33,758 nucleotides of DNA from Pseudomonadota bacterium (GTDB lineage: Bacteria; Pseudomonadota; Alphaproteobacteria; Caulobacterales; Caulobacteraceae). Position 1 is the first letter of the stretch, and each line of letters opens with the position of its first letter. Positions 7,233 to 15,056 of this stretch are shown piece after piece. The notes below the pieces were generated by a model. It had not been told where the DNA came from. It worked only from the letters and a program-made list of their open reading frames with translations, and searched no databases. The stretch spans positions 1 to 33,758 of the forward strand of contig JAFEEA010000019.1 in NCBI GenBank assembly GCA_018241335.1, in the 5' to 3' direction. The position numbers were made by a program, and so were the translations under genes.

Positions 7233-8690
7233 CTAGCCGGCGTCGCGGATGTGCTCTTCCAGGCCCTGCTCGCGGACCTTGCGGTAGAGGGTGGACCGGC
7301 CGATGCCGAGGCGTCGGGCGACCTCGCTCATGTGGCCGGCATAGATCTCGATGGCGAGCTGGATCAGGTCGCGCTCGATTTCTTCCAGGGTCCTCAGGTG
7401 GCCACGGCCGTCCAGGATGCGCACCGGACTGTCGGTGGGCAGGGCCTCCATCAGCGCCTGGGCGGTGGGCGGCGAAACCTGGGACTTCAGGGCGTCGAAC
7501 AGTTCCGGCGGCGCCTTGACCCCGGAGATGGCCGGAAAGTCATGTGGCTGCAGGTAGGGCGCGTCGGCCAGGATGATGGCGCGATAGACCGCGTTCTCGA
7601 GCTGGCGCACGTTGCCAGGCCAGTCGAAGGCGGTGAGGAAGGCCAGGGCCTCGGGGCTGGCGCCCATCACCCGCTTGCCTTCCTCCAGGTTGAAGCGGCG
7701 GATGAAGGCTTCGGTCAGGGCCGGAATGTCCTCGCGGCGCTCGCGCAGGGCCGGGGCCTCGATCGGGAAGACGTTGAGCCGGTAATAGAGGTCCTCGCGG
7801 AAGCGGCCTTCCGAGACCGCCTGCGCCAGGTCGCGGTTGGTGGCCGAGACGATGCGCACATCGACCTTCACCGGCCGCTTGGCGCCGATCGGGTCGATCT
7901 CGCTCTCCTGCAGGGCGCGCAGCAGCTTGACCTGCATGTCCAGCGGCAGTTCGCCCACCTCGTCCAGGAACAGGGTGCCGCCATTGGCCTCCTGGAACTT
8001 GCCCAGGTGCTTTTCGTGCGCGCCAGTGAAACTGCCCTTCTCGTGGCCGAACAGGATGCTCTCGACCAGGTTCTCGGGGATGGCGCCGCAGTTGACGGTG
8101 ACGAAGGGCCGGCCAGCGCGGTCGGAGGAGCCGTGCACCGCCCGGGCGATGACCTCCTTGCCAACGCCGCTCTCGCCGGTGATCAGGATCGGGATCGAGG
8201 ACTTGGCCGCCCGCTCGCCCAGGCGCTTGACCAGCAGCATGGGGGCGGACTCGCCGATCAGGTCGTCGAAGGTGGTGCGCCCGCCGACCTTCTTCTTCAG
8301 CTGGTCGACCTCGACGCGCATGGCGCCCATGGAGAGGGCGTTGCGGATCGAGACGATGATCCGTTCCGGACTGGCCGGCTTGACGAAGAAGTCGGCGGCG
8401 CCGGCCTGCATGGCCTGCACCACGGTGTCGATGCCGCCGGTGGCGGTGACCACGATCACCGGCTGGGTGAAGCCGCGCGAGCGCATGTCGGCCAGGGTCT
8501 CCTGGCCCGAGTAGCCCGGCATCACCAGGTCCAGCAGCACCACGTCGCAGGGCGCGCCCGAGCCCAGATGCTCCAGCGCCGTGCGGCCCCCGTCGGCGTG
8601 CGCCACGGAGAAGCCCTCGCGCTCGAGCACCGCCTGGATCAGGCGGCGCTGGGTCGGATCGTCGTCCACCACAAGGACGGTCTTGGTCAT
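7233..8690 (-). CDS. tacA: Sigma-54-dependent response regulator, TacA type
   Basis: This 485-residue NtrC-class activator has three domains. The receiver (1-120) has Asp9-Asp10-Asp11, phospho-acceptor Asp54 in VVLLDLVMPG and Lys104. The AAA+ domain (about 140-375) has Walker A GESGVGKE with Lys178, the sigma-54 loop GSFTGA at 219-224 (Ser instead of the common Ala) and Walker B GTLFLDEVGEL. The C-terminal Fis-type helix-turn-helix (EVARRLGIGRSTLYRKVREQ) binds enhancer DNA. In Caulobacter, TacA is phosphorylated through the ShkA-ShpA relay and activates stalk genes. Assignment rests on the overall sequence and on proximity to gapR, which I recall from C. crescentus. No kinase gene is adjacent. 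Confidence 0.85.
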   Translation of the reverse strand: MTKTVLVVDDDPTQRRLIQAVLEREGFSVAHADGGRTALEHLGSGAPCDVVLLDLVMPGYSGQETLADMRSRGFTQPVIVVTATGGIDTVVQAMQAGAADFFVKPASPERIIVSIRNALSMGAMRVEVDQLKKKVGGRTTFDDLIGESAPMLLVKRLGERAAKSSIPILITGESGVGKEVIARAVHGSSDRAGRPFVTVNCGAIPENLVESILFGHEKGSFTGAHEKHLGKFQEANGGTLFLDEVGELPLDMQVKLLRALQESEIDPIGAKRPVKVDVRIVSATNRDLAQAVSEGRFREDLYYRLNVFPIEAPALRERREDIPALTEAFIRRFNLEEGKRVMGASPEALAFLTAFDWPGNVRQLENAVYRAIILADAPYLQPHDFPAISGVKAPPELFDALKSQVSPPTAQALMEALPTDSPVRILDGRGHLRTLEEIERDLIQLAIEIYAGHMSEVARRLGIGRSTLYRKVREQGLEEHIRDAG

Positions 8691-8703
8691 GCCTACACAC
8701 CCA

Positions 8704-8729
8704 CCGGAAACGGCCGTTCGCCTTTCCGG
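8704..8729 (-). other. Hairpin in the tacA leader
   Basis: CCGGAAA (8704-8710) and TTTCCGG (8723-8729) are exact inverted repeats with a 12-base loop, extended by two more pairs if one G is bulged. The hairpin begins about 13 bases upstream of the tacA ATG, and no strong Shine-Dalgarno sequence lies between. It may influence translation or mRNA stability; function is unknown. Confidence 0.35.
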
Positions 8730-8870
8730 GTGACCCGGCGGCGAGGCTCTTGTCGTCCCGTCCTGATACAGCCTCGGGGTAAAGGCGGGGTTTCGCAGAC
8801 CTGAGTCGCGCGTTAACGCCGCGCCCGTCCAGGATGACAGGGTGAGTGCGGGAAAGCGCGCGCGCCGCCC

Positions 8871-9884
8871 TCAGACCTTGATCACGATCTTTCCCACGTG
8901 CGCCGCGCTCTTCAGGCGTTCGAACGCCGCCCTGGCGTCGTCGAAGGCGAAGACCTGGTCGATCACCGGGCGGATGCCCGCGCGGGTGACGGCGCGGACG
9001 AGGTCCTCCAGGGCGGGACGGTCGCCGACGCCGATGGAGCGGACGACGGCGCGGCTGTTCTTGAGGTGGAAATAGTCGATGCCCGGGTTCTCCTCGCTCA
9101 GGAAGCCGATCAGCACCACCTCGCCGCCCGCCCGCACGGCGGTGATCGACTGGTTCACGGTCGCCGGCCCGCCGACCTCGACCACGCAGTCGACCCCGAC
9201 GCCGCCGGTGACCTGGCGGCGCACGTGGTGGCCCCACTCGGTGACCTCGTTGTAGTTGACCACATGGTCCGCCCCCAGGGCGACTAGCCGCTCGGCCTTG
9301 GCAGGGCCGGAGGTGGTGGCGATCACCGTGGCGCCGAGCGCCTTGGCCAGCTGCACGGCGAAGATCGAGACGCCGCCCGTGCCCAAGGTCAGCACGGTAT
9401 TGCCGGCGCGGATCGGCGCGGCGCCGGATAGCGCCGTCCAGGCGGTGACGGCCGCGCAGGGCAGGGTGGAGCCTTCCTCGAACGACAGGGAGTCCGGCAG
9501 CCGCACCACGGCCTCCTGCGAGACCACCTTGCATTCCGCCAGCCAGCCGTCCGCGCCGGAGCCATAGGCGTCCTGGGCCGCCGTCAGCGGGATGCGGCCG
9601 CCGAACCAACGGGGATGGAAGGCGCTGATCACCCGGTCGCCGACCTTGAAGGCCCGCACGCCCTCGCCCACCGCCGCCACCACCCCGGCCGCGTCGCTGC
9701 AGGGGATCAGGCCCGCGTCGGCGGGGCCGACGTACTTGCCCAGCACCACGGCCAGGTCGCGGTAGTTCAAGGAGACCGCCTCGATCTTCACCAGCACCTC
9801 GCCCCGCTGGGGCTGGGGCATCGCCTCGTCGTGCAGGGCGAGGTCATCCAGGCTGTTGAGGGCGTCGAAGCGATAGGCGCGCAT
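8871..9884 (-). CDS. Zinc-free MDR oxidoreductase, quinone-oxidoreductase-like
   Basis: This 337-residue medium-chain dehydrogenase/reductase uses NAD(P)H to act on an unidentified carbonyl, alcohol or quinone. The GroES-like half starts MRAYRFDALNSLDDLALHDE and has SLNYRDLAVVLGKYVGP. The Asn-Tyr-Arg-Asp at the place where zinc enzymes have their catalytic Cys indicates a zinc-independent type, although databases often label such proteins zinc-dependent alcohol dehydrogenase. The Rossmann half carries LTLGTGGVSIFAVQLAKALG. ATG 9884 is preferred over far-upstream starts because it gives the family's normal N terminus and has AAGGAAA before it. It is divergent from the Crp/Fnr gene across 97 bases. 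Confidence 0.9.
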   Translation of the reverse strand: MRAYRFDALNSLDDLALHDEAMPQPQRGEVLVKIEAVSLNYRDLAVVLGKYVGPADAGLIPCSDAAGVVAAVGEGVRAFKVGDRVISAFHPRWFGGRIPLTAAQDAYGSGADGWLAECKVVSQEAVVRLPDSLSFEEGSTLPCAAVTAWTALSGAAPIRAGNTVLTLGTGGVSIFAVQLAKALGATVIATTSGPAKAERLVALGADHVVNYNEVTEWGHHVRRQVTGGVGVDCVVEVGGPATVNQSITAVRAGGEVVLIGFLSEENPGIDYFHLKNSRAVVRSIGVGDRPALEDLVRAVTRAGIRPVIDQVFAFDDARAAFERLKSAAHVGKIVIKV

Positions 9885-9933
9885 GGCGGGGTTTCCTTGT
9901 TCGCCGGCCTTATGCCATGCGACCTTGGGCGAG

Positions 9934-9953
9934 ATTGTCGCCCTATTGACAAT
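9934..9953. promoter_or_regulatory. Inverted repeat in the divergent MDR-Crp/Fnr promoter region
   Basis: ATTGTC (9934-9939) and GACAAT (9948-9953) are exact inverted repeats with eight bases between them, near the middle of the 97-base gap between divergent starts. Spacing and TTGT/ACAA cores resemble Crp/Fnr-family sites. A plus-strand TTGACA (9946-9951) overlaps the right arm. It is a likely operator for the adjacent regulator, inferred from position. Confidence 0.5.
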
Positions 9954-9981
9954 TGGGGGGCGTCTTCCGTCCATTTTCCCG

Positions 9982-10653
9982 ATGCACGCCGACGACCTCG
10001 CCCGCCTGCGGGCCGACCGCTGGTTCGCCGCCATAGCGCCGGAGCGCCAGCAACGCCTGGTCCGCCGCGGCCGCGTCCGGACATTGGCCGACGGCGGGCG
10101 CCTGTGCGCCATCGGCGATCCGCCCGACGGCCTCTACGCGGTGCTGGAGGGCGATGTGCGCCTGGTCAGCAACACCGCGGCCGGCCAGGAGTCGGTGGCC
10201 TTGATGATGGGGCCGGGCGCCTGGTTCGGCGGCCTCTCGGCCGTCGACGGGGGGCCGCGCACCCATGAAGCCGTCGCGGTCGGCCCGTCCCGGGTTCTGC
10301 ATGTCGCGCAAGGGGACCTGGACCGCGCCACGGCCGAGGACCCTCTGGTCTGGCGGGATCTGGCCCTGCTGATCGCCGCCTACCATCGCGCCGCCACCGC
10401 CGTCCTGGCCCAGGCCCTGACCCAGCCGCTGACGGTCCGACTCGCGCGCAGCCTCGCCGCCGCGGCCAGGGCGCGGCCCGATGAGGTGCTGCGCCTGCGC
10501 CAGGAAGAGCTCGCCGCCATGCACGGGGTCTCGCGCCAGACAGTCAACAAGGCGCTGAAGCGGCTGGAAGCGGCGGGGATGATCGAGGTCGCCTATGGTC
10601 GGGTGGCCGTCCTGGACCCGGTCCGGCTCAGAGCCTGGGGGCGAGAGGCCTAG
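9982..10653 (+). CDS. Crp/Fnr-family transcriptional regulator
   Basis: This is a 223-residue regulator. The N-terminal cyclic-nucleotide-binding-type beta-barrel covers about residues 15-120 (LCAIGDPPDGLYAVLEGDVR, then MMGPGAWFGGLSAVDGGPRT). A long dimer helix follows, then a C-terminal winged helix-turn-helix (LRLRQEELAAMHGVSRQTVN, KALKRLEAAGMIEV). There is no N-terminal Cys cluster of the Fnr type, so an iron-sulfur oxygen sensor is unlikely, and the effector is unknown. ATG 9982 gives the typical start before DDLARLRADRWF; upstream in-frame starts would run through the promoter. It probably regulates itself and the divergent MDR gene through the dyad at 9934-9953. Confidence 0.9.
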   Translation: MHADDLARLRADRWFAAIAPERQQRLVRRGRVRTLADGGRLCAIGDPPDGLYAVLEGDVRLVSNTAAGQESVALMMGPGAWFGGLSAVDGGPRTHEAVAVGPSRVLHVAQGDLDRATAEDPLVWRDLALLIAAYHRAATAVLAQALTQPLTVRLARSLAAAARARPDEVLRLRQEELAAMHGVSRQTVNKALKRLEAAGMIEVAYGRVAVLDPVRLRAWGREA

Positions 10654-10724
10654 CCGGGCGGGACTTTGCGGTTTTCGTCCGTCCCGCGTGGAGATATGAC
10701 ACCGGTAGCATTTTGGAGGTCATG

Positions 10725-11669
10725 ATGCGCCGGATCGCCATCCTCGCGTTCTGCCTGTTTGCGGCGTCGGCCGTCGCCGCACCGATGGACGACCATCCCG
10801 CCGGTCCGCGACGCGCGGTGATCACGCTCTGGCAGGGCCGTCCGCCGGGCGGAGAGGCGGTCACCGTGCGCGAAAACGTGGTTGAGCGCCCTGGCCCCCT
10901 TCGCGACCGCTATGTGGAGCATGTGACGCGGCCCAGCCTGGTGGTGTTTCGCCCGGCCCACCCCACGGGCGCCAGCCTGCTGATGGCGCCGGGCGGCGGC
11001 TACAAGTGGGTGGTGATGGACAAGGAGGGCTATGAGGCGGCCGAGCGGTTCGCCGCCGCCGGCCTGACGGTCTACGTGCTGAACTACCGCCTGCCGGGAG
11101 ATCAATGGGCGGCGGGGCCCGACACACCGCTCCAGGATGCCCAGCGGGCCATGCGGATCATCCGCCAGCGCGCCGGACCGGGCGGCAAGGTTGGGGTGAT
11201 CGGCTTTTCCGCGGGTGGCCACGTGGCCGGGACCCTGGCCCTGCGCTTCGACAAGCCGGTCTATCCGGCCGTGGACGACGCCGACCGCCTGAGCGCCCGG
11301 CCCGACTTCGCCATCCTGATGTACCCCGTGGCGACCATGCTGGACCCCTATGTTCATAAGGGTTCGCGGGAGGAGCTGCTGGGGAGCGCGGCGACGCTCG
11401 AGGCCGAACGCGCCCAATCGCTGGAGCTGGAGGCGCGGCCGGACGCGCCGCCGACGCTCATCATGCACGCCCTCGACGACCGCTCCGTGCCAGTGGAGAA
11501 CAGCCTGCAGCTCCTCGCCGCCCTGCGCGCCGCCAAGATCCCCGTGGAGGCCCACTTCTTCGAGGAAGGCGGCCACGGCTTCGGCATCCGCTATGCGGTA
11601 GGTAAGCCGGCGGCCCTGTGGCCCGACATCGCCCTGGCCTGGCTGAGGCGCAAGGGGTTCGCCAGATAG
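10725..11669 (+). CDS. Exported alpha/beta hydrolase (esterase-like)
   Basis: This 314-residue serine hydrolase begins with a signal peptide (MRRIAILAFCLFAASAVAA), so it is probably periplasmic. GGAGG ends five bases before ATG 10725. Another ATG three bases earlier is too close to it. The oxyanion-hole region reads APGGGYKWVVMDKEGYE, the nucleophile elbow is GFSAGG, the acid is likely in MHALDDRSVP, and the catalytic His lies in EEGGHGFGIR. The GGGY...KEG pattern resembles acetyl-xylan-esterase and BD-FAE-like enzymes often found with carbohydrate degradation, but no glycoside hydrolase gene is nearby. The true substrate is unknown. Confidence 0.88.
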   Translation: MRRIAILAFCLFAASAVAAPMDDHPAGPRRAVITLWQGRPPGGEAVTVRENVVERPGPLRDRYVEHVTRPSLVVFRPAHPTGASLLMAPGGGYKWVVMDKEGYEAAERFAAAGLTVYVLNYRLPGDQWAAGPDTPLQDAQRAMRIIRQRAGPGGKVGVIGFSAGGHVAGTLALRFDKPVYPAVDDADRLSARPDFAILMYPVATMLDPYVHKGSREELLGSAATLEAERAQSLELEARPDAPPTLIMHALDDRSVPVENSLQLLAALRAAKIPVEAHFFEEGGHGFGIRYAVGKPAALWPDIALAWLRRKGFAR

Positions 11670-11739
11670 GCGCGTCTCGGGCGCAGCGAGCGCAGCCACG
11701 CCCTTCCGGCCCGGCTCCGGACGGACTAAATCGGAAGCC

Positions 11740-13539
11740 ATGAACGCTCCCGCCAAGATCGCCGAAACCGAGACCCTGCCCGTCTGGCTGCTGGACGACC
11801 TCTACACCGGCCGCGACGACCCGCGGGTCGAGGCCGACCTTACCGCCGCCAAGGCCGCCAACGACGCCCTGGTGGCGCTGAAGGGCCAGTTCGTCGCCAA
11901 CCGCGGCGCGCCGACCAAGCTTGGAGCGCTGCTCGACCAGGGCGTCCGCCTCTACGAGACCGCCACCAACCACCTGTGGAGCGTGGGGGCATACGCCTCG
12001 CTGGCGGCGTCCACGGCCCGGGACGACCCGGCCTGGGCCAAGTTCGAGGCGGACCTGCGGGCCCGCTCGTCGCAGATCGCCGGCGACAGCCTGTTCTTCA
12101 CGCTGGAAATCAACGAACTCGAAGACGCCGAGATCGAGGCGGCCCTGGCCGCTCCCGCCCCCGCCGCGCGGTGGCGGCCCTGGGTGCGGCGGGTGCGCCT
12201 GGCGCGGCCGCACGAACTGAGCGCCGACCTGGAACGCATCCTGGTCGACAAGGCGCCGGCGGTAGCCAACTGGAGCCGCCTCTACGACGAGACCCTGGCG
12301 CGGCTGACGGCCAAGGTGGGGGGCGAGACCCTGACCCTGCCGGAGGTGCTGAACCGGCTCTCTGACCCCGACGGCGGCCGGCGCAAGCAGGCGGCCAACG
12401 CCCTGGCCAAGGCCCTGGCGGAGCGGGAGTCGACCCTGGCGCTCTGCCTCAACACCATCGCCTTCGAGAAGCAGGTCGAGGACCGCTGGCGCAAATATCC
12501 GACCCCGGCCGCCTCGCGCCACATGGCCAACGAGGTCCATGCCGAGAGCGTCGCGGCGCTGGAGGCGGCGGTGGTCGAGAGCTATCCGTCGATCAGCCAT
12601 CGCTACTATCGGCTGAAGGCCAAGGCCATGGGCCTGAAGTGCCTGGACCACTGGGACCGCAACGCACCCCTGACCAGCGCCGAACCCCGCCGATATGCGT
12701 GGGACGAGGCGCGGGGGATGGTGCTGACCAGCTTCGCGGCCCTGGCGCCCAAGTTCGCCGAGACGGCCGAGGTGTTCTTCAACCAGCCCTGGATCGACGC
12801 CCGCCCCCGGGCCGGCAAGCAGTCGGGCGCCTATTCCCACCCGGTGACGTCCGAGCGCCATCCGTACGTATTCATGAACTACATGGGCGAACGGCGGGAC
12901 GTCCTGACCCTGGCCCACGAACTGGGCCACGCCGTGCACCAGACCCTGGCCGCGCCCCAGGGCACCCTCCTGGCAGACACTCCCCTTACCTTGGCCGAGA
13001 CGGCCTCGATCTTCGGCGAGGGCCTGGTGTTCGAGCGTCTGCTGGCCGAGGCGAAGGGCGAGGAGCGCAAGGCCCTGCTGGCCGGCAAGATCGAGGACGG
13101 CCTCAACACGGTGGTTCGCCAGATCGCCTTTCACCGCTTCGAGACCCGGTTCCACGACCTGCGGGCCCGGGGCGAGCTGTCGCCCGAGGAGATCGGCGGC
13201 GTCTGGCTGGAGGTGATGGGCGAGAGCCTGGGCCCGGCCATCCGGCTGAACAAGGGCTACGAGCACTACTGGGCCTATGTCAGCCACTTCGTGCACGCGC
13301 CGTTCTACGTCTACGCCTACGCCTTCGGGAACCTGCTGGTGGAGGCGCTGATGGAGGCGCGGCGCAAGGACCCGGCGGGGTTCACGCCGCTCTATGAGCG
13401 GTTGCTGGCCGACGGCGGGGTCAAGACCTACGTCGAGGCGCTGGCGCCCTTCGGCCTGGACCCGCGCCAGAAGAGCTTCTGGGCGTCGGGCTGCAAGAGC
13501 CTGGAACGGCTGGTGGACGAGTTCGAGGCCCTGGTCTGA
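11740..13539 (+). CDS. pepF: M3-family oligoendopeptidase F
   Basis: This 599-residue cytoplasmic zinc metallopeptidase of family M3 (PepF/M3 type) degrades short peptides. The zinc motif HELGH lies at residues 393-397 (context VLTLAHELGHAVHQ), with the third ligand Glu420 in LAETASIFGE. The helical N-terminal half and the C-terminal HYWAYVSHFVHAPFYVYAYA block, which lines the substrate channel, are intact, and the length is normal. No signal peptide is seen. The stop codon is followed six bases later by the ABC1-type kinase gene, so the two are probably co-transcribed. Confidence 0.94.
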   Translation: MNAPAKIAETETLPVWLLDDLYTGRDDPRVEADLTAAKAANDALVALKGQFVANRGAPTKLGALLDQGVRLYETATNHLWSVGAYASLAASTARDDPAWAKFEADLRARSSQIAGDSLFFTLEINELEDAEIEAALAAPAPAARWRPWVRRVRLARPHELSADLERILVDKAPAVANWSRLYDETLARLTAKVGGETLTLPEVLNRLSDPDGGRRKQAANALAKALAERESTLALCLNTIAFEKQVEDRWRKYPTPAASRHMANEVHAESVAALEAAVVESYPSISHRYYRLKAKAMGLKCLDHWDRNAPLTSAEPRRYAWDEARGMVLTSFAALAPKFAETAEVFFNQPWIDARPRAGKQSGAYSHPVTSERHPYVFMNYMGERRDVLTLAHELGHAVHQTLAAPQGTLLADTPLTLAETASIFGEGLVFERLLAEAKGEERKALLAGKIEDGLNTVVRQIAFHRFETRFHDLRARGELSPEEIGGVWLEVMGESLGPAIRLNKGYEHYWAYVSHFVHAPFYVYAYAFGNLLVEALMEARRKDPAGFTPLYERLLADGGVKTYVEALAPFGLDPRQKSFWASGCKSLERLVDEFEALV

Positions 13540-13545
13540 GCCGCC

Positions 13546-14910
13546 ATGTCCCGTGATCCGGAGCGTGATCGGCTGACGGGCCGGGTGGCCCGCTTCGCCA
13601 AGGTGGGGGCCGGCCTCGGCGGGGCGGCGGCGACATTCGGGGTCAACGCCCTCTTCGCGGGCGGCGACGCCCAGGCGCGCAACGCCAAGGCGCTGAAGGA
13701 GACCCTGGGCCAGCTGAAGGGGCCCCTGATGAAGGTGGCCCAGATGTTCGCCACCGTGCCCGACCTTCTGCCGCCGGAGTTCGCCGCCGAGCTGTCCGAG
13801 CTGCAGACCAACGCCCCGGCCATGACCGGCGCCTTCGTGCGCCGGCGCATGGCGGCCGAGCTGGGCGCGGACTGGCAGGGCCGCTTCGCCAGCTTCGACC
13901 TGGCGCCATCGGCCGCCGCCTCGCTCGGCCAGGTTCACAAGGCCACGGCCCTCGATGGCCGCCTGCTGGCGGTGAAGCTGCAATATCCGGACATGCAAAG
14001 CGCCGTGGAAAGCGATCTTGCGCAGCTGCGCACGGTCCTCTCGCTGGGTCGCCAGGTGTTCGGCGCCATCGACACTTCCGAGATCGTGGTCGAGATCTCC
14101 GACCGGATTCGCGAGGAGCTGGACTATGGGCGCGAGGCCAAGGCCATGCGGCTCTATGGCGACTTCTTCGAAGGTCGAGACGACATCGCCGTGCCGCGGC
14201 CCGATCCGGACCTTTCCACGGGCCGCCTCCTGACCATGGACTGGCTGCACGGCCGAGGCCTGATCGCCTTCAAGGACGCCGACCTGGAGACCCGCAACCG
14301 CGTGGCGCGGACGCTGTTCGAGGCCTGGTGGACGCCGCTGATCAAGCTGGGCGTCATTCACGGCGACCCGCACCTGGGCAACTACAGCTTCACCGACGAC
14401 TTCGGCGGCCAGTCCGGCGGCGGGCGGCTGAACCTGCTGGATTTCGGCTGCATCCGTGTCTTCCCGCCGTCGTTCGTGGGCGGGGTCGTCAAGCTGTTCC
14501 ACGCCATGACGACCAATGATCGCGAGGCCGAGGCTGCGGCCTACAGGGCCTGGGGCTTCAAAGGCCTGACCGACGAGCTGATGGACGTGCTGAACATCTG
14601 GGCCCGGTTCATCTATGGCCCGCTGCTGGATGACCGGGTGCGCACGGTCGCCGACGGCGTGGCGCCCGGCGAGTACGGCCGGCGCGAGGCCTTCCAGGTC
14701 AAGCGCGCGCTCGAGGAGAAAGGCCCGGTGACCATCCCGCGCGAGTTCGTGTTCATGGACCGCGCGGCCATCGGTCTCGGCGCCGCCTTCCTGCACCTTT
14801 CCGCCGAGCAGAACTGGCGAAAGCTGTTCGAGGCCTCGCTGGAAGGCTTCTCGGAGGAAGCCCTGGCGGCGCGCCAGGCTCAGGCCCTGGCGGCGGTCGG
14901 CCTCGATTGA
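13546..14910 (+). CDS. ABC1/AarF (UbiB-like) atypical kinase family protein
   Basis: This 454-residue protein belongs to the family of UbiB/COQ8, atypical kinase/ATPases that support ubiquinone synthesis or lipid handling. Seen are KVAQ at 63-66 (family motif KxGQ, here Ala for Gly), the Ala-rich loop PSAAASLGQVHKA, the lysine in LAVKLQYPDM, the catalytic HGDPHLGNY (272-280) and DFG (299-301). UbiB proper has two C-terminal membrane helices. None is obvious here, so this is another branch of the family and I give no symbol. It follows pepF by six bases. A link with the COQ9 gene 13 kb away is only suggestive. Confidence 0.9.
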   Translation: MSRDPERDRLTGRVARFAKVGAGLGGAAATFGVNALFAGGDAQARNAKALKETLGQLKGPLMKVAQMFATVPDLLPPEFAAELSELQTNAPAMTGAFVRRRMAAELGADWQGRFASFDLAPSAAASLGQVHKATALDGRLLAVKLQYPDMQSAVESDLAQLRTVLSLGRQVFGAIDTSEIVVEISDRIREELDYGREAKAMRLYGDFFEGRDDIAVPRPDPDLSTGRLLTMDWLHGRGLIAFKDADLETRNRVARTLFEAWWTPLIKLGVIHGDPHLGNYSFTDDFGGQSGGGRLNLLDFGCIRVFPPSFVGGVVKLFHAMTTNDREAEAAAYRAWGFKGLTDELMDVLNIWARFIYGPLLDDRVRTVADGVAPGEYGRREAFQVKRALEEKGPVTIPREFVFMDRAAIGLGAAFLHLSAEQNWRKLFEASLEGFSEEALAARQAQALAAVGLD

Positions 14911-15056
14911 GGTGATCCGCGGCGTCTGACGATCGGTCTCTGGCTCGCCCGCGACGCCCCTCGCCCTTGCCATTTTTCAAACGACCGTTAGTCAGGTTCG
15001 CATTGCAGCATGGGCGGGGACATTGACCCGGCCGATTTGGTGATTTCGAGGGTGGC

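Noticed and set aside
8802..8818. Possible CtrA box upstream of tacA
   Set aside because: Only one TTAA is present; the partner seven bases away reads TGAG on the plus strand or CTCA on the minus strand, so the TTAA-N7-TTAA rule is not met.
10658..10687. Terminator hairpin after the Crp/Fnr gene
   Set aside because: GCGGGAC and GTCCCGC are exact inverted repeats, but the loop is 16 bases and no T run follows, so I do not call it.
11461..14973. Very long minus-strand open frame of about 1170 codons
   Set aside because: It lies opposite pepF, the ABC1 gene and the end of a hydrolase, all with intact motifs. The product is a compositional artefact of high third-position GC.
14969..14999. TetR-type operator before the alpha/beta hydrolase at 15057
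   Set aside because: The ACGACCGT stretch is suggestive but the half-sites are imperfect and no TetR gene is adjacent.
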